DNA from: an uncultured Clostridia bacterium
Lineage (GTDB): Bacteria; Bacillota; Clostridia; TANB77; CAG-508
Assembly: GCA_944386665.1 (NCBI GenBank)
Contig: CALXBZ010000115.1
Span: 1-38,855 of the forward strand
DNA: 38,855 nt
Direction of reading: 5' to 3'
The notes under the pieces are model-generated. The model was given only the letters and a program-made list of their open reading frames with translations, was not told the DNA's origin and ran no database searches. A program made the position numbers and the translations under genes. The stretch's first letter is position 1. Every line of letters starts with the position of its first letter. Positions 38,334 to 38,855 of the stretch are shown here, piece after piece.

Positions 38334-38798
38334 TTATAGTATATTATGTTTCTCTAATTCTATATTGATTTGTTTATATAATTCTGTTGGGTCTTTTATA
38401 TGGTCGATATTGTATACTTTTATTTCTACCCTAGGATTATCTCTATCTATTCCTCCATCTGTATATAACACCATAGGTATATTACTAGCTTTATCATCTG
38501 GTAACTTACCACATTCAACTAGAGCATCTTCAAAGAATTTTTGATGGATAGATAGAACATTACCTATATCAAATCTTCTGTTATCACCTTTAAATACTTG
38601 ATATAGTATAGCTATCTTTTCGTATCTAGGTTTATCTTGTATCTGGTCTACAATAGCTTGCTTATATTTAATCTTTGCTACGTTTAAAGTTCTGAAATAA
38701 GTATTGCGATAGTTGTTAAGATTAAGAATAAAAAATCTTTCCTTACCTTTTTTATCTATGCTTAATCTAATCTTTAAAGGACTTACTATCTTATACAT
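38334..38798 (-). CDS. RusA-like Holliday junction resolvase
   Basis: 154 aa. The C-terminal half has the RusA signature: RRFDIGNVLSIHQKFFEDAL (D and N ligands), then ECGKLPDDKAS with the DD pair, ending RVEIKVYNI. It cuts four-way DNA junctions and clears replication intermediates before packaging. The start codon lies inside the terminal repeat and is preceded by AGGAGG, which confirms that the circular joint runs through the operon. Confidence 0.9.
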   Translation of the reverse strand: MYKIVSPLKIRLSIDKKGKERFFILNLNNYRNTYFRTLNVAKIKYKQAIVDQIQDKPRYEKIAILYQVFKGDNRRFDIGNVLSIHQKFFEDALVECGKLPDDKASNIPMVLYTDGGIDRDNPRVEIKVYNIDHIKDPTELYKQINIELEKHNIL

Positions 38799-38855
38799 TA
38801 AACCTCCTAATTTACTCTGATAAAGATTTACTCATATTATACCTCATATCTTTCA
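38779..38855. repeat. Terminal direct repeat, right copy (circular overlap)
   Basis: Identical to bases 1-77. Contains the first codons of the RusA-like gene, the intergenic AGGAGG site and the last codons of the 73-aa gene. Removing one copy gives a 38,778-bp circle. Confidence 0.95.

Noticed and set aside
1-38855. CRISPR array, diversity-generating retroelement or insertion sequence
   Set aside because: No regularly spaced repeats, no reverse transcriptase, and no template/variable repeat pair at the fibre genes. No transposase or IS-type inverted repeats.
1-38855. Recoded stop codons
   Set aside because: Genes end in TAA, TAG and TGA, and none of the core proteins contains an internal in-frame stop apart from the coat gene, which the intron explains.

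Overview
The window is a small, AT-rich, tailed double-stranded DNA phage genome, most likely complete. Its first and last 77 bases are identical, so the sequence closes into a circle of 38,778 bp; 77 is a typical assembler k-mer overlap, so the repeat is more likely an assembly signature than biology. Gene content is that of a short-tailed phage (podovirus): small and large terminase, a P22-like portal, scaffold and coat protein, neck and tail-tube-like proteins, three large internal or ejection proteins (one with a lytic transglycosylase domain) and fibre proteins. No integrase, repressor, DNA polymerase or primase was recognised, which suggests a lytic phage that borrows the host polymerase. 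Strong AGGAGG ribosome sites, low GC, a GH24 endolysin and a peptidoglycan-cutting ejection protein suggest a low-GC host with an accessible Gram-negative-type wall (for example Negativicutes or Fusobacteria). That host guess is inference only.

Layout. The early module is read leftward. It starts near 9.5 kb, runs down to position 59, crosses the circular junction and continues from 38.8 kb to 35.34 kb. It begins with unknown small proteins (7.5-9.5 kb), then a phage sigma-70-family factor and an Asn/Gln-rich partner (6.5-7.5 kb). The replication block follows (2.0-6.3 kb): two related replisome-organiser-like proteins, a possible OB-fold protein, an exported M48 metallopeptidase and a DnaB helicase. 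After it come a metallophosphoesterase, a RusA-type resolvase, a FEN-type 5' nuclease, a MazZ/DUF5664-like dNTP pyrophosphohydrolase and many very small, end-overlapping ORFs. The late module is read rightward from about 10.2 to 35.3 kb. The two modules diverge from a 736-bp control region (9,480-10,215) and converge on a strong bidirectional terminator at 35.3 kb.

Notable items. (1) The coat gene is interrupted by a group I intron carrying an HNH homing endonuclease. P1 with its G-U pair, and P10, place both splice sites exactly and restore a 371-aa coat protein. (2) A late gene (32.3 kb) looks like an ADP-ribosyltransferase, a candidate injected effector. (3) A minus-strand promoter and terminator, both inside a 328-bp gene-free gap before the lysis genes, predict an unannotated ~144-nt small RNA. 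The gap also holds two near-identical ~28-bp hairpin repeats. (4) A signal-peptide-bearing M48 protease sits inside the replication operon. (5) Two replication proteins share a C-terminal signature and look like an old duplication. Several genes shorter than 60 codons are described because they have good ribosome sites or stop/start overlaps.

All calls come from reading the sequence. No database search was run; family names rest on visible motifs.
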